Source: Sciurus carolinensis (lineage: Eukaryota; Chordata; Mammalia; Rodentia; Sciuridae). Taken from it: 64,000 nucleotides of DNA. The number at the start of each line of letters is the position of its first letter. The stretch's first letter is position 1. The notes beneath the pieces are model-generated. The model made no database searches. It saw only the letters and a list, made by a program, of their open reading frames with translations, and was not told the origin of the DNA. The DNA lies in contig NC_062222.1 of the NCBI RefSeq assembly GCF_902686445.1, positions 44,391,792 through 44,455,791 on the forward strand, in the 5' to 3' direction. Of this stretch, positions 51,701 through 60,150 are shown in pieces. A program made the translations under genes and the position numbers.

Positions 51701-52402
51701 GTTTCAGTTTACATGTTTCCTTATTTAACACAGAAGACAGTAAAGAATAGTTTTCAAGTTTTGGAGCAAGATAGTTTTGGAATGGATTTTGTTCTCTGCA
51801 ACTTCTAGGTAGTACACTACAGTCCAGTTTTTCCATCTGTCTAAGCCTCTGATTTCTCATCCATAAAACAGGATAACTATCACTTGTTTACAAAAGAGCT
51901 GCAGTAAGAATTCTGTGCAGTGGCATTCCTCAACCATATGGTAGAGTGATTGGTACGTAGTAGGTGATTGAGGAGGTTCTACTGATATCTTTTATATGCA
52001 AAGAAAAAATACTCAGTGTTTCTGCTGTGGAGTTGCTTAAAATCAATTCGCTACTTTGATCCTGCCTCATCTCTCTGATACGGCGGGCTAACAGCCATTA
52101 ATACTGACAGGACAGCACCCTCTCTCTGAAATGTGTAGGGTGAAATGAAAACAAGCCTATTAGGAGAATAAACTTATCCCTATTCACTCTTCTCCCTAGT
52201 TGCTCAGTTCTTTCCCTCTTCACTAGAATTGACACTATTGCAACCTAAACAGTCTGTACTAAATTTGGGCCTACATTATTTCCCCTCAGTTGAAAGTTTC
52301 TTTTGCTCTTCTGAAGGTATTTTTAATCCAATCAAATTTATGATTCTACTTACCTCTATAGTTAAGTGCTCACCTCTTGAGCATGTTCTAAAATACTTGG
52401 AT
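36980..52402 (-). CDS. AP1AR: AP1AR (gadkin/gamma-BAR), nine of ten coding exons
   Basis: Adaptor on trans-Golgi/endosomal vesicles that links the AP-1 complex to kinesin-1 and also restrains Arp2/3. Join on the minus strand: 52402-52354, 51193-51167, 48208-48183, 45381-45285, 44136-44038, 42003-41945, 41179-41106, 40071-39943, 37245-36980. All introns are GT/AG and phases are consistent. The 826 coding bases give residues 29-302 and a TAG, which with a 28-residue exon 1 equals the 302 residues I know for the human protein. A charged coiled coil spans about residues 65-135, and two W-acidic motifs (LEWEDEE at about 208-214 and LEWENDF in exon 10) are of the kinesin-light-chain-binding type. 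Exon 1, with the MGNCC-type membrane anchor, is not in the window; the DNA to 64000 lacks a CpG island, so intron 1 is over 11.6 kb. Confidence 0.97.
37590..37762 (-). mobile_element. B1-dID SINE
   Basis: T-rich start, GGTTCTGGGGATTGAATCCA, then the B1-like part to about 37760. Confidence 0.88.
37905..38052 (-). mobile_element. MIR SINE, interrupted by an ID element
   Basis: Reverse MIR words: GAGGAAACTGGAAAGGTAAATG, then TTGCCCAAATCACACAATTA. Cut off at about 38053 by the ID element. Confidence 0.7.
38053..38148 (-). mobile_element. ID-type SINE inserted in MIR
   Basis: T run, GAGGATGGAACCCAGGACC, CTACTGCTGAGCTACATCCC (tRNA-like B-box/A-box region in reverse). Not a tRNA gene. Confidence 0.9.
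38452..38580 (+). mobile_element. ID-type SINE
   Basis: GGCTGGGGTTTTGGCTCAGAG...CCTAGCATGTGTGAGGC...GGTTTGATTG, with an A-rich tail. AAAGAGAATACC before it and AAAGAGAGAATACC after it are the target duplication. Confidence 0.9.
39283..39360 (-). mobile_element. Degenerate ID remnant
   Basis: GCAGTGCTGAGGATTGAAAC followed by a decayed tRNA-like part, directly next to a MIR. Confidence 0.6.
39360..39560 (-). mobile_element. MIR SINE
   Basis: Reverse MIR words CCTACTATGTGCCAAGCA, then TTAGAGAGATTAAGTAATCC, and the CAAACTCATATCTGAG end. Confidence 0.8.
39943..40071 (-). CDS. AP1AR: AP1AR exon 9
   Basis: 129 bp, Arg172 to Gly215, ending in the first W-acidic motif LEWEDEE just before the donor GAAG|GTAT. 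The acceptor is TATTCTAG at 40072, with a (TA)n tract directly upstream in place of a pyrimidine tract. Length and phases allow in-frame skipping. Confidence 0.97.
40074..40113. repeat. (TA)n microsatellite touching the AP1AR exon 9 acceptor
   Basis: TA/TATG dinucleotides from about 40077 to 40113, beginning within a few bases of the splice acceptor at 40072-40073. On the transcript strand it replaces the usual polypyrimidine tract. Confidence 0.95.
40505..40712 (-). mobile_element. B1-dID SINE
   Basis: T-rich, GGGGACTGAATCCAGGGATG, then a duplicated 'gggtctcaataagttgctta / gggtctcactatgttgctga' and the B1-like part. In AP1AR intron 8. Confidence 0.88.
41106..41179 (-). CDS. AP1AR: AP1AR exon 8
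   Basis: 74 bp encoding SSGPEDDFESCMRNVKSQ.. to SSR; donor A|GTAAG at 41105. The acceptor ATTTTATTACAG is short of pyrimidines and follows a run of about 17-18 As on the minus strand. Confidence 0.97.
41727..41818 (-). mobile_element. ID-type SINE
   Basis: T/C run, GGTGCTGGGGATTAAACCCC, CACTGAGCTACATTCTGAGCC. AGAAGCAA repeats at both ends. In AP1AR intron 7, about 125 bp from the exon 7 donor. Confidence 0.88.
41945..42003 (-). CDS. AP1AR: AP1AR exon 7
   Basis: 59 bp, QERLRVVQRYHPSSNGDYQ plus two bases; acceptor TTTCCAAAG, donor AG|GTAAAT. End of the coiled coil. Confidence 0.95.
42430..42640 (+). mobile_element. MIR SINE
   Basis: GGCTCTGATAGTTATTTGTAG, then CTTCTTCATCTGTGTATTAC and the following MIR core. 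Diverged. Confidence 0.5.
42928..43070. repeat. Long purine-rich (GA)n tract
   Basis: About 140 bases almost wholly purine on the plus strand: an imperfect GGGGA/GGAGAA part followed by (GA)n with a few GAC/GAAA variants. In AP1AR intron 6. Confidence 0.95.
43210..43440 (+). mobile_element. MIR SINE
   Basis: Clear MIR: GGCTCTGCCATGTATTAGCT, AGTTACTTAACCTCTGTC, CTGTGAGGATCAAACACAAA and the GACACTTAGCCAGGGCTTC end. In AP1AR intron 6. Confidence 0.9.
44038..44136 (-). CDS. AP1AR: AP1AR exon 6
   Basis: 99 bp, 33 whole codons (LALQEEKLRL...AKQRKLLE), central coiled coil. Acceptor TGTACAG, donor GAG|GTGAGG. Phase 0 on both sides, so it can be skipped in frame. Confidence 0.97.
44137..45284 (-). 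other. AP1AR: AP1AR intron 5
   Basis: AT-rich unique sequence; no repeat or coding region recognised. Confidence 0.8.
45285..45381 (-). CDS. AP1AR: AP1AR exon 5
   Basis: 97 bp completing Arg62, then PLTEEEIVDLRERHYDSIAE... to QKE. Acceptor CTTTTTCTGTAG, donor GAG|GTAAAA. Start of the coiled coil. Confidence 0.97.
45382..48182 (-). other. AP1AR: AP1AR intron 4, with L2- and MIR-like remnants
   Basis: Begins with a CAAA-rich tract (about 45423-45460). The pyrimidine-rich stretch 45790-47650 has L2-like words, ending with an L2-type tail near 47600 (CACAGTGCCTGGCATATGAG). A reverse MIR lies at about 46540-46790. A T23 run lies at 48150-48172, next to exon 4. Confidence 0.55.
46540..46790 (-). 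mobile_element. MIR SINE
   Basis: Reverse MIR words: ATTTACTAAGTGCCAGAAT, TAATCCTTTCAACAATCATA, and AGCCAGAATTTAAACCCAGG. Confidence 0.65.
48183..48208 (-). CDS. AP1AR: AP1AR exon 4 (26-bp microexon)
   Basis: GESPGSSH plus two bases of Arg62; acceptor TTTTTATACAG, donor AG|GTAAGC. Both neighbouring exons join in frame through it. Confidence 0.95.
48700..48732. repeat. (TG)n microsatellite
   Basis: About 16 TG units. Confidence 0.95.
49338..49544 (-). mobile_element. B1-dID SINE
   Basis: T run, ACTGGGAATTGAACATAGG, CACATCCCCAAC, then the B1-like part to CACCACCATGCC. TATCTTATACTTTT and TATCCTACACTTTT flank it. Confidence 0.9.
50517..50720. repeat. Second copy of a local intronic duplication (MIR-like core)
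   Basis: Matches about 49660-49840: ACAATTAGTTTA...AAGCTG...AGCACA, then TTTTG(T/C)TGATT and ATATTTTAACATTTCTGTAC in the same order. Part (GAGGTTAAATAATTTG...CACACAATTAG) resembles a reverse MIR core. Confidence 0.65.
51167..51193 (-). CDS. AP1AR: AP1AR exon 3 (27-bp microexon)
   Basis: Nine codons, FENLVESDE, between TTTCAG and GAA|GTAAGT. Whole codons, so skipping would keep the frame. Confidence 0.95.
51493..51602 (-). mobile_element. Old B1-like (7SL-derived) monomer
   Basis: Reverse B1 words: CACAGGTTGGCCTTGAACTC, then ATTCTCCCCTCTCAGG. No ID part. In AP1AR intron 2. Confidence 0.6.
51755..51980 (+). mobile_element. MIR SINE
   Basis: TTTGTTCTCTGCAACTTCTAG, TTTCTCATCCATAAAACAGG and GTACGTAGTAGGTGATTG in MIR order. 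In AP1AR intron 2. Confidence 0.75.
52354..52402 (-). CDS. AP1AR: AP1AR exon 2
   Basis: 49 bp. One base plus 16 codons, SKYFRTCSRGEHLTIE, then donor GAG|GTAAGT. The acceptor CCTTCCCAG is chosen over CCAAG seven bases further in because it supplies the Ser-Lys that precedes YFRTCSRG in the known protein. Confidence 0.9.
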
Positions 52403-52764
52403 CTGGGAAGGAAAGCAGAAAAACAACTTTAAAAATCAAAATTGACCATAACACTGAATTAATATGATGGCATAAAAATATAGAGCAACTTTACATTCTC
52501 TAATATATAGTATCTTATATTTATAAAAGAAACAACCAAATTTACCTAACAATATAGTCTAAACTTTTTGTGAGTTTAAGTGTTTAGTCAACAGATATTT
52601 CTTTTTCCTGGCATTAATACTTACTAAACCTATTGTAATGAATTAGTTTACATCATTATTACAGAGAACAGATTACAATTACATTTAAAAAATTTATTTT
52701 TACTGTCTCGAGAAAAATATCTTGTTAAAAATAGTGTTAATCAGAATATCAAATAATCTAATAA

Positions 52765-53760
52765 ATAAATGGCAAATGAGCTCAAAAGGCATTTCTCAAA
52801 AGAGGAAATATATATAGCCATCAATTATATGAAAAAAAAATACAACATCCTTAGCAATCAGAGAAATGAAAGTCAAAACTACACTGAGATTTCAATTCAC
52901 TCCTGTTGGACTGGCAATCATCAAGGACACAAATAACAATAATTACTGAAGAGGACGAGGGAAAAAAGGTACACTTATACATTGTCGGTGAGAATGCAAA
53001 TTAGTACAACCACTTTGGAAAGCAGTATGGAGAGTCCTTAAAAGTCTAGGAATGTAACCACCATAGGACCCAGCTATCCCACTCCTTGTTATTTACCTAA
53101 AAGAACAAATATCAGCATACTATAGTGATATACAATCACTAATATTTACAGCAGTAAAACTCACAATGGCCAATTATAGAACCAGCTATGGATAAAAATG
53201 TGATGTGTGTCTATACATTAAAGAAAATGTGTTATATATACAAATGGAGTTGTACTCGGTCATAAAGAATGAAATTATGTCATTTATTGATAAATGGATG
53301 AAGCTGCAAAGCATCATGCATGCTATATGAAATAAGCCAGACACAGAAAATCAAGGTTCAATGTTTTCTCCCATATGTGGAAGTTAGGAAGAGAAGGGAA
53401 AAAAGGAATTGAAAAAATGGGGGCAATTCATGAAAATGGGAGACCAATTCAGTAGAGAGAGAGGATTGAGAGGGAGGCAGGATGGGAGGGGATGGGGAAG
53501 TACTAGGGAATGAAATTAACAAAAATTATGCTATATCCAAATATGAATATATCACAATGAATCCCACTGATACATATACAATGCCTTAATTAAAGTAATA
53601 ATAATAGTAGAATAGAGATCAGTAGAGCAGAGCAAGTAGATCATGGGGAGGAAGAGAAGGAAAAGGAAGATAATGGGGAAGAAGACTGATGAATATGGCA
53701 TAATGAACCCCATTAATATGTATAATACAACAACAAAACCCCTCAAATTTAAAAAATATT
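52765..53760 (+). mobile_element. L1 3' fragment
   Basis: ORF2 C-terminal region (AATCAGAGAAATGAAAGTCA, GGACCCAGCTATCCCACTCC, ATGGAGTTGTACTCGGTC), G/A-rich 3' UTR and the tail, with a second partial copy of the tail at about 53590-53740. In AP1AR intron 1. Confidence 0.88.
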
Positions 53761-54194
53761 GTGTATGTCCTCAAATTCTGTTAAACATATGTAAAACATC
53801 AAGAATCTAAAAAGATCCATCTGCAAATATGCTAAAAGTAGTTATCTCTAGATAATGGGGTCATATATCTTCATACAGGCATTTTGTTTTCTTCCAAAGC
53901 TCTCATAAATAAAAGAAGAAAAACAATGCCTATACATGTCAATCAAATAGTTCCTTACATTAATTTTCCAACTAGGGTCAAATATTAAATTTTACTTTAA
54001 TCATTCTCTTCTGTTTCTATTATAGAAACTTACATATGGTCCAATAAACCTCTTTATTAGTATATTTGCTCCAACAATTTGTCTACACTGTAACTACTAT
54101 AGTATCAAAGTTGGTTGAGAACAGTCATTCAAATTCTTTTATTACTGGAAGTGTTAGGAAATTAAGACTTTTACTCATGATATGGTTCCTTTTT

Positions 54195-54325
54195 TTAAAA
54201 TATTTTTTTCAGTTGTCAATGGACCTTTATTTTATTCATTCATCTGTATGCAGTGCTGAAGATGGAACCCAGGGCCTCACACATGCCAGGCAAGCGCTCT
54301 ACTACTTGAGCCACAACCCCGGCCC
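54195..54325 (-). mobile_element. ID-type SINE
   Basis: GTGCTGAAGATGGAACCCAGG, GCAAGCGCTCTACTACTTGAG and GGCCC. Flanked by ATATGGTTCCTTTT at about 54180-54193 and 54326-54339. Confidence 0.92.
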
Positions 54326-54367
54326 ATATGGTTCCTTTTATAGCTACCAAAACTGAAGGAGAGAGAT

Positions 54368-54625
54368 GCCCCCTATGGGGATCCACTATACACACAGGGT
54401 TGATGATGTGTCAGAAAATTTTGACAGAAAGCACTCCTTCGAGAAATGGGGAGAGCCCGGGTATGAGGACCACTATGAATGCTTTGTATTATGTATACAT
54501 GGATCCATATCCACATATAGGATTCCTAATTTGTCAGGATTTTTTGGACAGAAAGCTCCCCTTCAAGAAATGTGGAGAAGGATGAGGATGAGGACTGGTC
54601 TGAATGCTTTGTATTATGTGTACAT
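54368..54625. repeat. Two-copy tandem repeat, period about 124 bp
   Basis: GACAGAAAGC at 54423 and 54547, then (C/T)CCTTC(G/A)AGAAATG(G/T)GGAGA and GAATGCTTTGTATTATGT.TACATG at 54477 and 54602, in the same order. The overlapping open frames look repeated only because the DNA is. Confidence 0.75.
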
Positions 54626-54664
54626 GTGGGGGGATAGCAGGTTCATATTATCATGACTAAAGAG

Positions 54665-54882
54665 TAAACATAGGCAGGCTGTAGGCCTGTAATCCCAACA
54701 GCTGTAGAGGCTGAGGCAGGAGGTTTGTGAGTTCAAAGCCAGACTCAGCAACAGCGAGGTGCTAAGCAACTCAGTGAGACCCTGTCTCTAAATAAAATAC
54801 AAAATAGGGCTGGGGATGTAGTTTAGTGGTCGAGTGCCCCCGAGTTCAATCCCTGGCATGCACGCCGCCCACAAAAAAAAAA
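54665..54882 (+). mobile_element. B1-dID SINE
   Basis: TAGGCCTGTAATCCCAACAG...CTGGGGATGTAGTTTAGTGG...GAGTTCAATCCCTGGC and an A tail. Confidence 0.9.
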
Positions 54883-54982
54883 AGGATAAAAGTAGCAATG
54901 AAATTATAGTTTCTTATCTTTTCTTTTTTATTTTCTGGCTACAATCTTTATCTGCTGATACATGAAAACAGTTCTTTTTTGC

Positions 54983-55255
54983 TCAAAGATCACTGGTAAA
55001 AAGTAGAAGATTCTGTATTGTTGTGCCATTGATCTCCTGGAACATATCAACTACAAACACAGTATCCTTAATCTTCTTACCATTTGTGCTTCCACTCCCC
55101 TCTGTTTCATTCTCAAACAAAATCATGAATGAGTTGAACCTCCCAGTAGCCCTGTACGTTGGCACTAGGATTTCTGCTTCTGGTATATATATACTTCTCT
55201 CCCTGCAACCTTCACTTTCTTCCCTTGAATGAAGACTCTGTCTCTGATTAATCAA
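54983..55255 (-). other. Unidentified 90-codon open frame in AP1AR intron 1
   Basis: Open on the minus strand with ordinary-looking composition (for example FNSFMILFENETEGSG and DTVFVVDMFQEINGT). I do not recognise a family, there are no clear splice sites around it, and it may be a fragment of an unclassified repeat or retrocopy. No function is claimed. Confidence 0.2.
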
Positions 55256-55489
55256 TTTCCCCTTCCAGGCTTACCAACTGGTATAACTGAACAATGAAAT
55301 GAAGTTCAGTAATACTAGGTAGCCCAAGCAATATAAACCATCAGTATGAAATAAAGTCGAAAAAAGTTTATGAAGAACACTATCCAAAGCCAAGGGAAGT
55401 AATTACTCAACTACATTTAGATGGCAGTATGCTATTCTGTTCAAATTTTAGATAGATAAAAGTTAACTTTAGTAGAAACCAAAGGTGTT

Positions 55490-55571
55490 AAGCACCCAGA
55501 TGCTTAACCACTGAACCATATTCCCAGTTATTTTTATTTTTTAATAAGTTGCTGAGGCTGGCCTTAGACAT
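55490..55571 (-). mobile_element. Truncated ID/B1 remnant
   Basis: GATGCTTAACCACTGAACCAT...TTCCCAGTTA, then AAGTTGCTGAGGCTGGCCTTA. Confidence 0.55.
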
Positions 55572-55980
55572 TGTAACGTCTCCTTTGTCCAACTCCTGTA
55601 GCCACAACCAACACCAGTGAGGACAGTCATGTTACTACATGACTCTGACTCTCTGAATATCTGACCTAGCCAGCTCCCAGTTGTCCCCCAGACCTCATTT
55701 GATTGTCTCAGGGTTATTCAGAAACTGAGCAGAGATAGAGACAATGTGCTCCTAAAAGATCACAAGAGCTGCTGGGGATTATGATCCCTGTCAATCTGCA
55801 ACATGAAGAATGAAACCAACTGAAAGAGTGCTCTGATAGCACTAAAGTCATCTCTAAAGAGCTGGTGCATACCTGCCCTGCTAGCAGTTTATTACCTGAG
55901 AAACAATATTTCTATAATAAACTCCTTTGCTTAAAACAGTTTGATCTGTCCCTACAAAGTCCTGACTAATGAATAAACAA
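55572..55980 (+). mobile_element. Probable solo LTR
   Basis: Starts TGTAACGTCTCC; has a canonical AATAAA at 55916-55921 followed by a short R/U5-like stretch (CTCCTTTGCTT...GATCTGTCCC), as in many LTRs. No coding part. The family is not recognised and the ends are not certain. Confidence 0.45.
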
Positions 55981-57190
55981 ACGTGAGTCTAAGAGATATA
56001 ATGGCAAATAAACCAGAAAAAGCAATGTTAAAATGGAAGATAAGCAGAAGAACAGAGTACATTTGTAAAAAAAAAAACCTCAAACTTTCCTTTTAAAGTA
56101 GATTAGATTGAGACTTATTTCACCAAGAGGGATCTATTGACTCCTATTACCATAAATCCTAAGATTATATTGATAGGTTCAAGTAAATATTCAATTTGAC
56201 AACCTGGGCAACATTTTAATGGAGAAACTTTATCTGGGATTTATTGGAAAATAAGTAGGTCAATATTATAATACTGATATGTATTTTTTTTTATGAATTA
56301 TGGATGTCTGTTTTTATTTATTCAAACATTGCTGGCACCTGAATAGAACCCCCAAACATGCAGTATTAAAATTTACCACTGATAATTGGCCAAATTGGCT
56401 GATATTTTACCTCTTGGTGGTGTTTAACGTTTTTCTCTATCCCCAATATTTCTTGCAAATTGGTCATTTGATTTAAAAGTCTGATTATATTGAGTTCAAT
56501 TTTTACAGGCAAGAAACTTTCATATGCAGTACTTACTACTGAGTCAGACCGGGAACTTTATTACACTTCTATTGATACTAAGATTGATGTGTAGGTTTAG
56601 GTAGTGCCAGCATCCATCATAAAATTCCATGTCAACTTTGTACAAAATGGTTTTATAGCATCCACTGATAATCACTGCTCAGCCCTGTTGTATCATTAGA
56701 GGGAACAAAAATCTTTATTTTGTAATTCTATTATTCTTTGGTAATTTATTAGCTCTATTAAGAATTTCACTGGTGGATCCTGAACAGATGATTTGACATA
56801 TTTTAAGAGGCCAATGAGAGCCGTTAGTAGTACAGCAGAGAAATGATGGTGGGTTGGATCACAGTAATAATAATGCAGTAATAAGTAGTTTTGAAGACAA
56901 GGCTGATAGAATCTGCTAATGTATTAGGATAGGAGTGTTTGTAAAAAGGAAAAAACAAGGATGTCTCCTAAGTGATTGGACTGAATAATTAGAAGAATGA
57001 AGCTATCATTTAGAGAGATGAAAGCTAGAAAAGGAGGTATTTTGGATACCTTGAGCCTGACATTGTTGCAAAATTAAAGTTCAAATCTATAAATTAACAT
57101 AAATATCAGCTCAAAAATCCTTAAGAATACTTTCAATTCCAGATCAATAAAAGTACTTCTCTTTTCCTCACTGCTTCAAACCCAGGAAAT

Positions 57191-57282
57191 CAGGCTGGGG
57201 GGTGAATCTCAGTGGTAGAACACTTACACAGCATGTGGAAGGTACTGGGTTCAACCCTAGCAATATGCCAATAAATAAATAA
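57191..57282 (+). mobile_element. ID-type SINE with 17-bp target duplication
   Basis: GGCTGGGGGGTGAATCTCAGTGG...GGGTTCAACCCTAGC, and an AATAAATAAA tail. CTTCAAACCCAGGAAAT is exact at 57174-57190 and 57283-57299. Confidence 0.96.
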
Positions 57283-59214
57283 CTTCAAACCCAGGAAATT
57301 CATCTTTTTTTTTCTTTCCGTATCCCAAGGAATGCTGACTATAGACAGAGATGGTAATGTCAGCACTTTTTCCCCCGTCATACAGGTACTTCATGTTATC
57401 ACCAATAAATACATAATGCTTACTATTTTTATGGATTTTACTTCTAATCACTATTGAAAATTTGAACGATAGTCTATTCCTGGGGGGACAGAAGAAGAGC
57501 TATTTCTCAGTATATTGGAAACATAAGAAACCAAAATTAAATCTAAACAATACTTAATGGATCAGTAATCTTGGCATGCTAAGTTAGCTTAAGAAAAAGG
57601 TTAAGAGTCCTAAGTTTTAAGACTTATAGAAGTTAATCTTTCTTAAAATTTTTATTAGGACGAGGAAATAGAAGAACGGCTTAAATAGGACTGCAAACTG
57701 GCTATGGGGTGTGTGGGGGTGGGTAGTCACAGGACTTTTCTTACTCAGTTCTCCCAGGTCTTCAATGAAAGCTGAGTTTTGGAAAAATAGGAAACAAAAT
57801 GAGTAAAGTACAATATCTATTGCAAAAGCTTCACTCTTGATTATTGTTAGTTTAGAGAAATAACAAGAATATTTTGCTTTCTTCAACTTAAAGGAAAAAA
57901 AATCAGTATTTTAACTGACCTGATGTTTCCAGGTACATATGATGCTATAAAAATCAAATTAACAAGCTATTAATATAATGGAGAGCAAAGAGAGAATTAC
58001 ATTACTGAGTACCTACAATGGGCCAGAAACTAAAATGGTTTACATACATTTCTTTTCCAAAATACGTATGGAGTATTGTTATCCCATTAGATAGATCTAC
58101 ACTGTCCATTATGATAACCCCCAAGCCATGTAAGGTTTAAAGCACTTACAATGTGGCTAGTTTGAATTTTGAAGGCTATGAAGTTTCAAAAACACTGGAT
58201 TTTGAAGACTTAGCCCAAAAAAATGTAAAATATCTAACTCCAACAGCTAAGCTCTTTTCAATATATTCCATAGTCAAACAGATAAATAACTTTTATATCT
58301 TCTTCAATTCATCCTCCTTCCATGTTTAATTGGTCACACTTTAGCAGCTGAAAACATTGCTGTACATGTTCCAATAAAAAGTGTTCAGTTTGGAATCTAA
58401 AAGTATGCTCATTTTATATGTAACATTGGTTACAACACATGCTTTTAGTACACTCTTATAAGAAAAAATCATTTTGTATTATCCACAAAACATTTATGAT
58501 TTTTATTAATCATAAAATTACTATTATTTGTAAGGAGTTTTTCACAAAATATTAGCAGTAACTAATTTTGGTAACATTTCAAAAGAAAATGTGGTCTAAT
58601 ATTTTCAATCACAACTCTTTAGGATCTAAAAATAAAGGAGAATAGCCATCCTACTTTTTTAGAACTATTGTTAGCATATAAGTGGGTCATACTGTACAAA
58701 GCTCCCAAAATTTACTTTAAAAATTTATCAGCACAGAGCAATTTAAGATTTTTCTATTATGTAAACACTGCTTAAAAATAAAAATGGGAAGCTAAAAACC
58801 ACTATTTTCTGCATTCATATTTGTAACATTTAACTAAAGTTACTGAATCTCTAATTTCATTTATTATGATAACACAACAATGCCTTTAGCAAACTCCCAA
58901 ATTCATTACAACAGACATTCTTGGAGGTGTGAATGTTGTTAAGTATTGCAGGAAATAACATAAGAAAACGACAACAGTAAATCTAGGGATGCGTCCACCC
59001 CCCACTCTTGGGCAAAAATCAATAGTAAGTTATTATTACTGATAACTGGCAGGAAAAAAGGGAAAAAAAAGAGTAATGAGTCTCTGAACTAGATACAATA
59101 TATGAAAATATCTCAACTAATAGATTTTTTTTAGTCTTAACAACTATCGTTTAGTAAAGAAGTCATTCTCATACTTAGGTAAGAAACAATCACCTTGTTA
59201 AAAATGAATATTAT

Positions 59215-59560
59215 TGAGCTTCACCCTCAGGTTGACACAGAGTCTGGGGGCAATATTCTATTTTGCTTACCTATATGTTTATATTTGTGCCAATACTACA
59301 GGGTTTTAATTATTAGAACTTGTTGTCTGATAGGAAAATTTCACCTTCTTCAAAATCTGTGGAATCAGTTTGTTGAGTTCCAGGAAAATCCTGTTAGGAC
59401 TTCATTGGAATTTCATTGAACTTCTAGTCAATAAAGAATACCTTAAGCACAGGGAGTCTTTCTAACTATGAACACTGTATTCCCCCCATTTATTTAATAG
59501 GATTTAAAGAATTGTTCTAGTCTATTGATTTATTCCTAGTTTGCTTGTTATCATAGAAGA
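59215..59560 (-). mobile_element. Old L1 fragment (antisense)
   Basis: Reverse L1 ORF2 words: TTTATATTTGTGCCAATACTAC, GGGTTTTAATTATTAGAAC, and GGAATTTCATTGAACTTCTA. Confidence 0.65.
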
Positions 59561-59689
59561 TAATTTAAAAATATGCATTATTTATTTGTTGCTAGTATAT
59601 AGGAACGCAATAAAGTTTTAATGCAAATATGAGCTAGCATTTCACATTAATATGTTGGAAAAAAAATTCCCTGCCAATATCAAATGTTA

Positions 59690-60150
59690 GGGGAATGACA
59701 GAAATCTGTTGTTGGTAAAAATATAAACTGGTATAATTTGAAAAAGTTTGGCATTTTCTAGTATATCTGAAGATGTGTATAAGCTATGATTTTGCAATTC
59801 CACTTGTAGTTACATATACCTAAGAAGTCTAGTACAAATGTATCAGCCTACTTTTTTTGTTTATGCGGTGCTGGGGATTAAACCCAAGGCCCTATGCATG
59901 CAAGGCAAGCACTCTACCAACTGAGCTATATCCCCAGCCCTACAAATGTATTAGAATGTTAACTAAAAAAATAAAATAAAATAAAAAACAACCCTGGAAA
60001 TAACAAAAATGCCCATCAATAGAAGAATGGATTAATTATGGCCTATTCATAATTATGTTATGAAACACTACACAGGAAGAGAAATAAGTGAATGAACCAG
60101 AACTACACACATGGAAATGAAAATTGTAAATTAACATTTCCAGTTAAGAA
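59690..60150 (+). mobile_element. Old L1 ORF2 3' fragment, split by an ID element
   Basis: AAAATATAAACTGGTATAAT..., GATTTTGCAATTCCACTTGT, then after the SINE TGGAAATAACAAAAATGCCC, ATCAATAGAAGAATGG and the following L1 text. Confidence 0.7.
59847..59940 (-). mobile_element. ID-type SINE inserted in old L1
   Basis: GCGGTGCTGGGGATTAAACCC, CCAACTGAGCTATATCCCCAG. Target duplication TACAAATGTAT(C/T)AG at 59833-59846 and 59941-59954. Confidence 0.94.

Noticed and set aside
54328..54656. Two overlapping open frames with repeated peptide blocks
   Set aside because: They reflect the 124-bp DNA repeat; no initiation context, splice sites or known family, and the repeat sits between SINEs.
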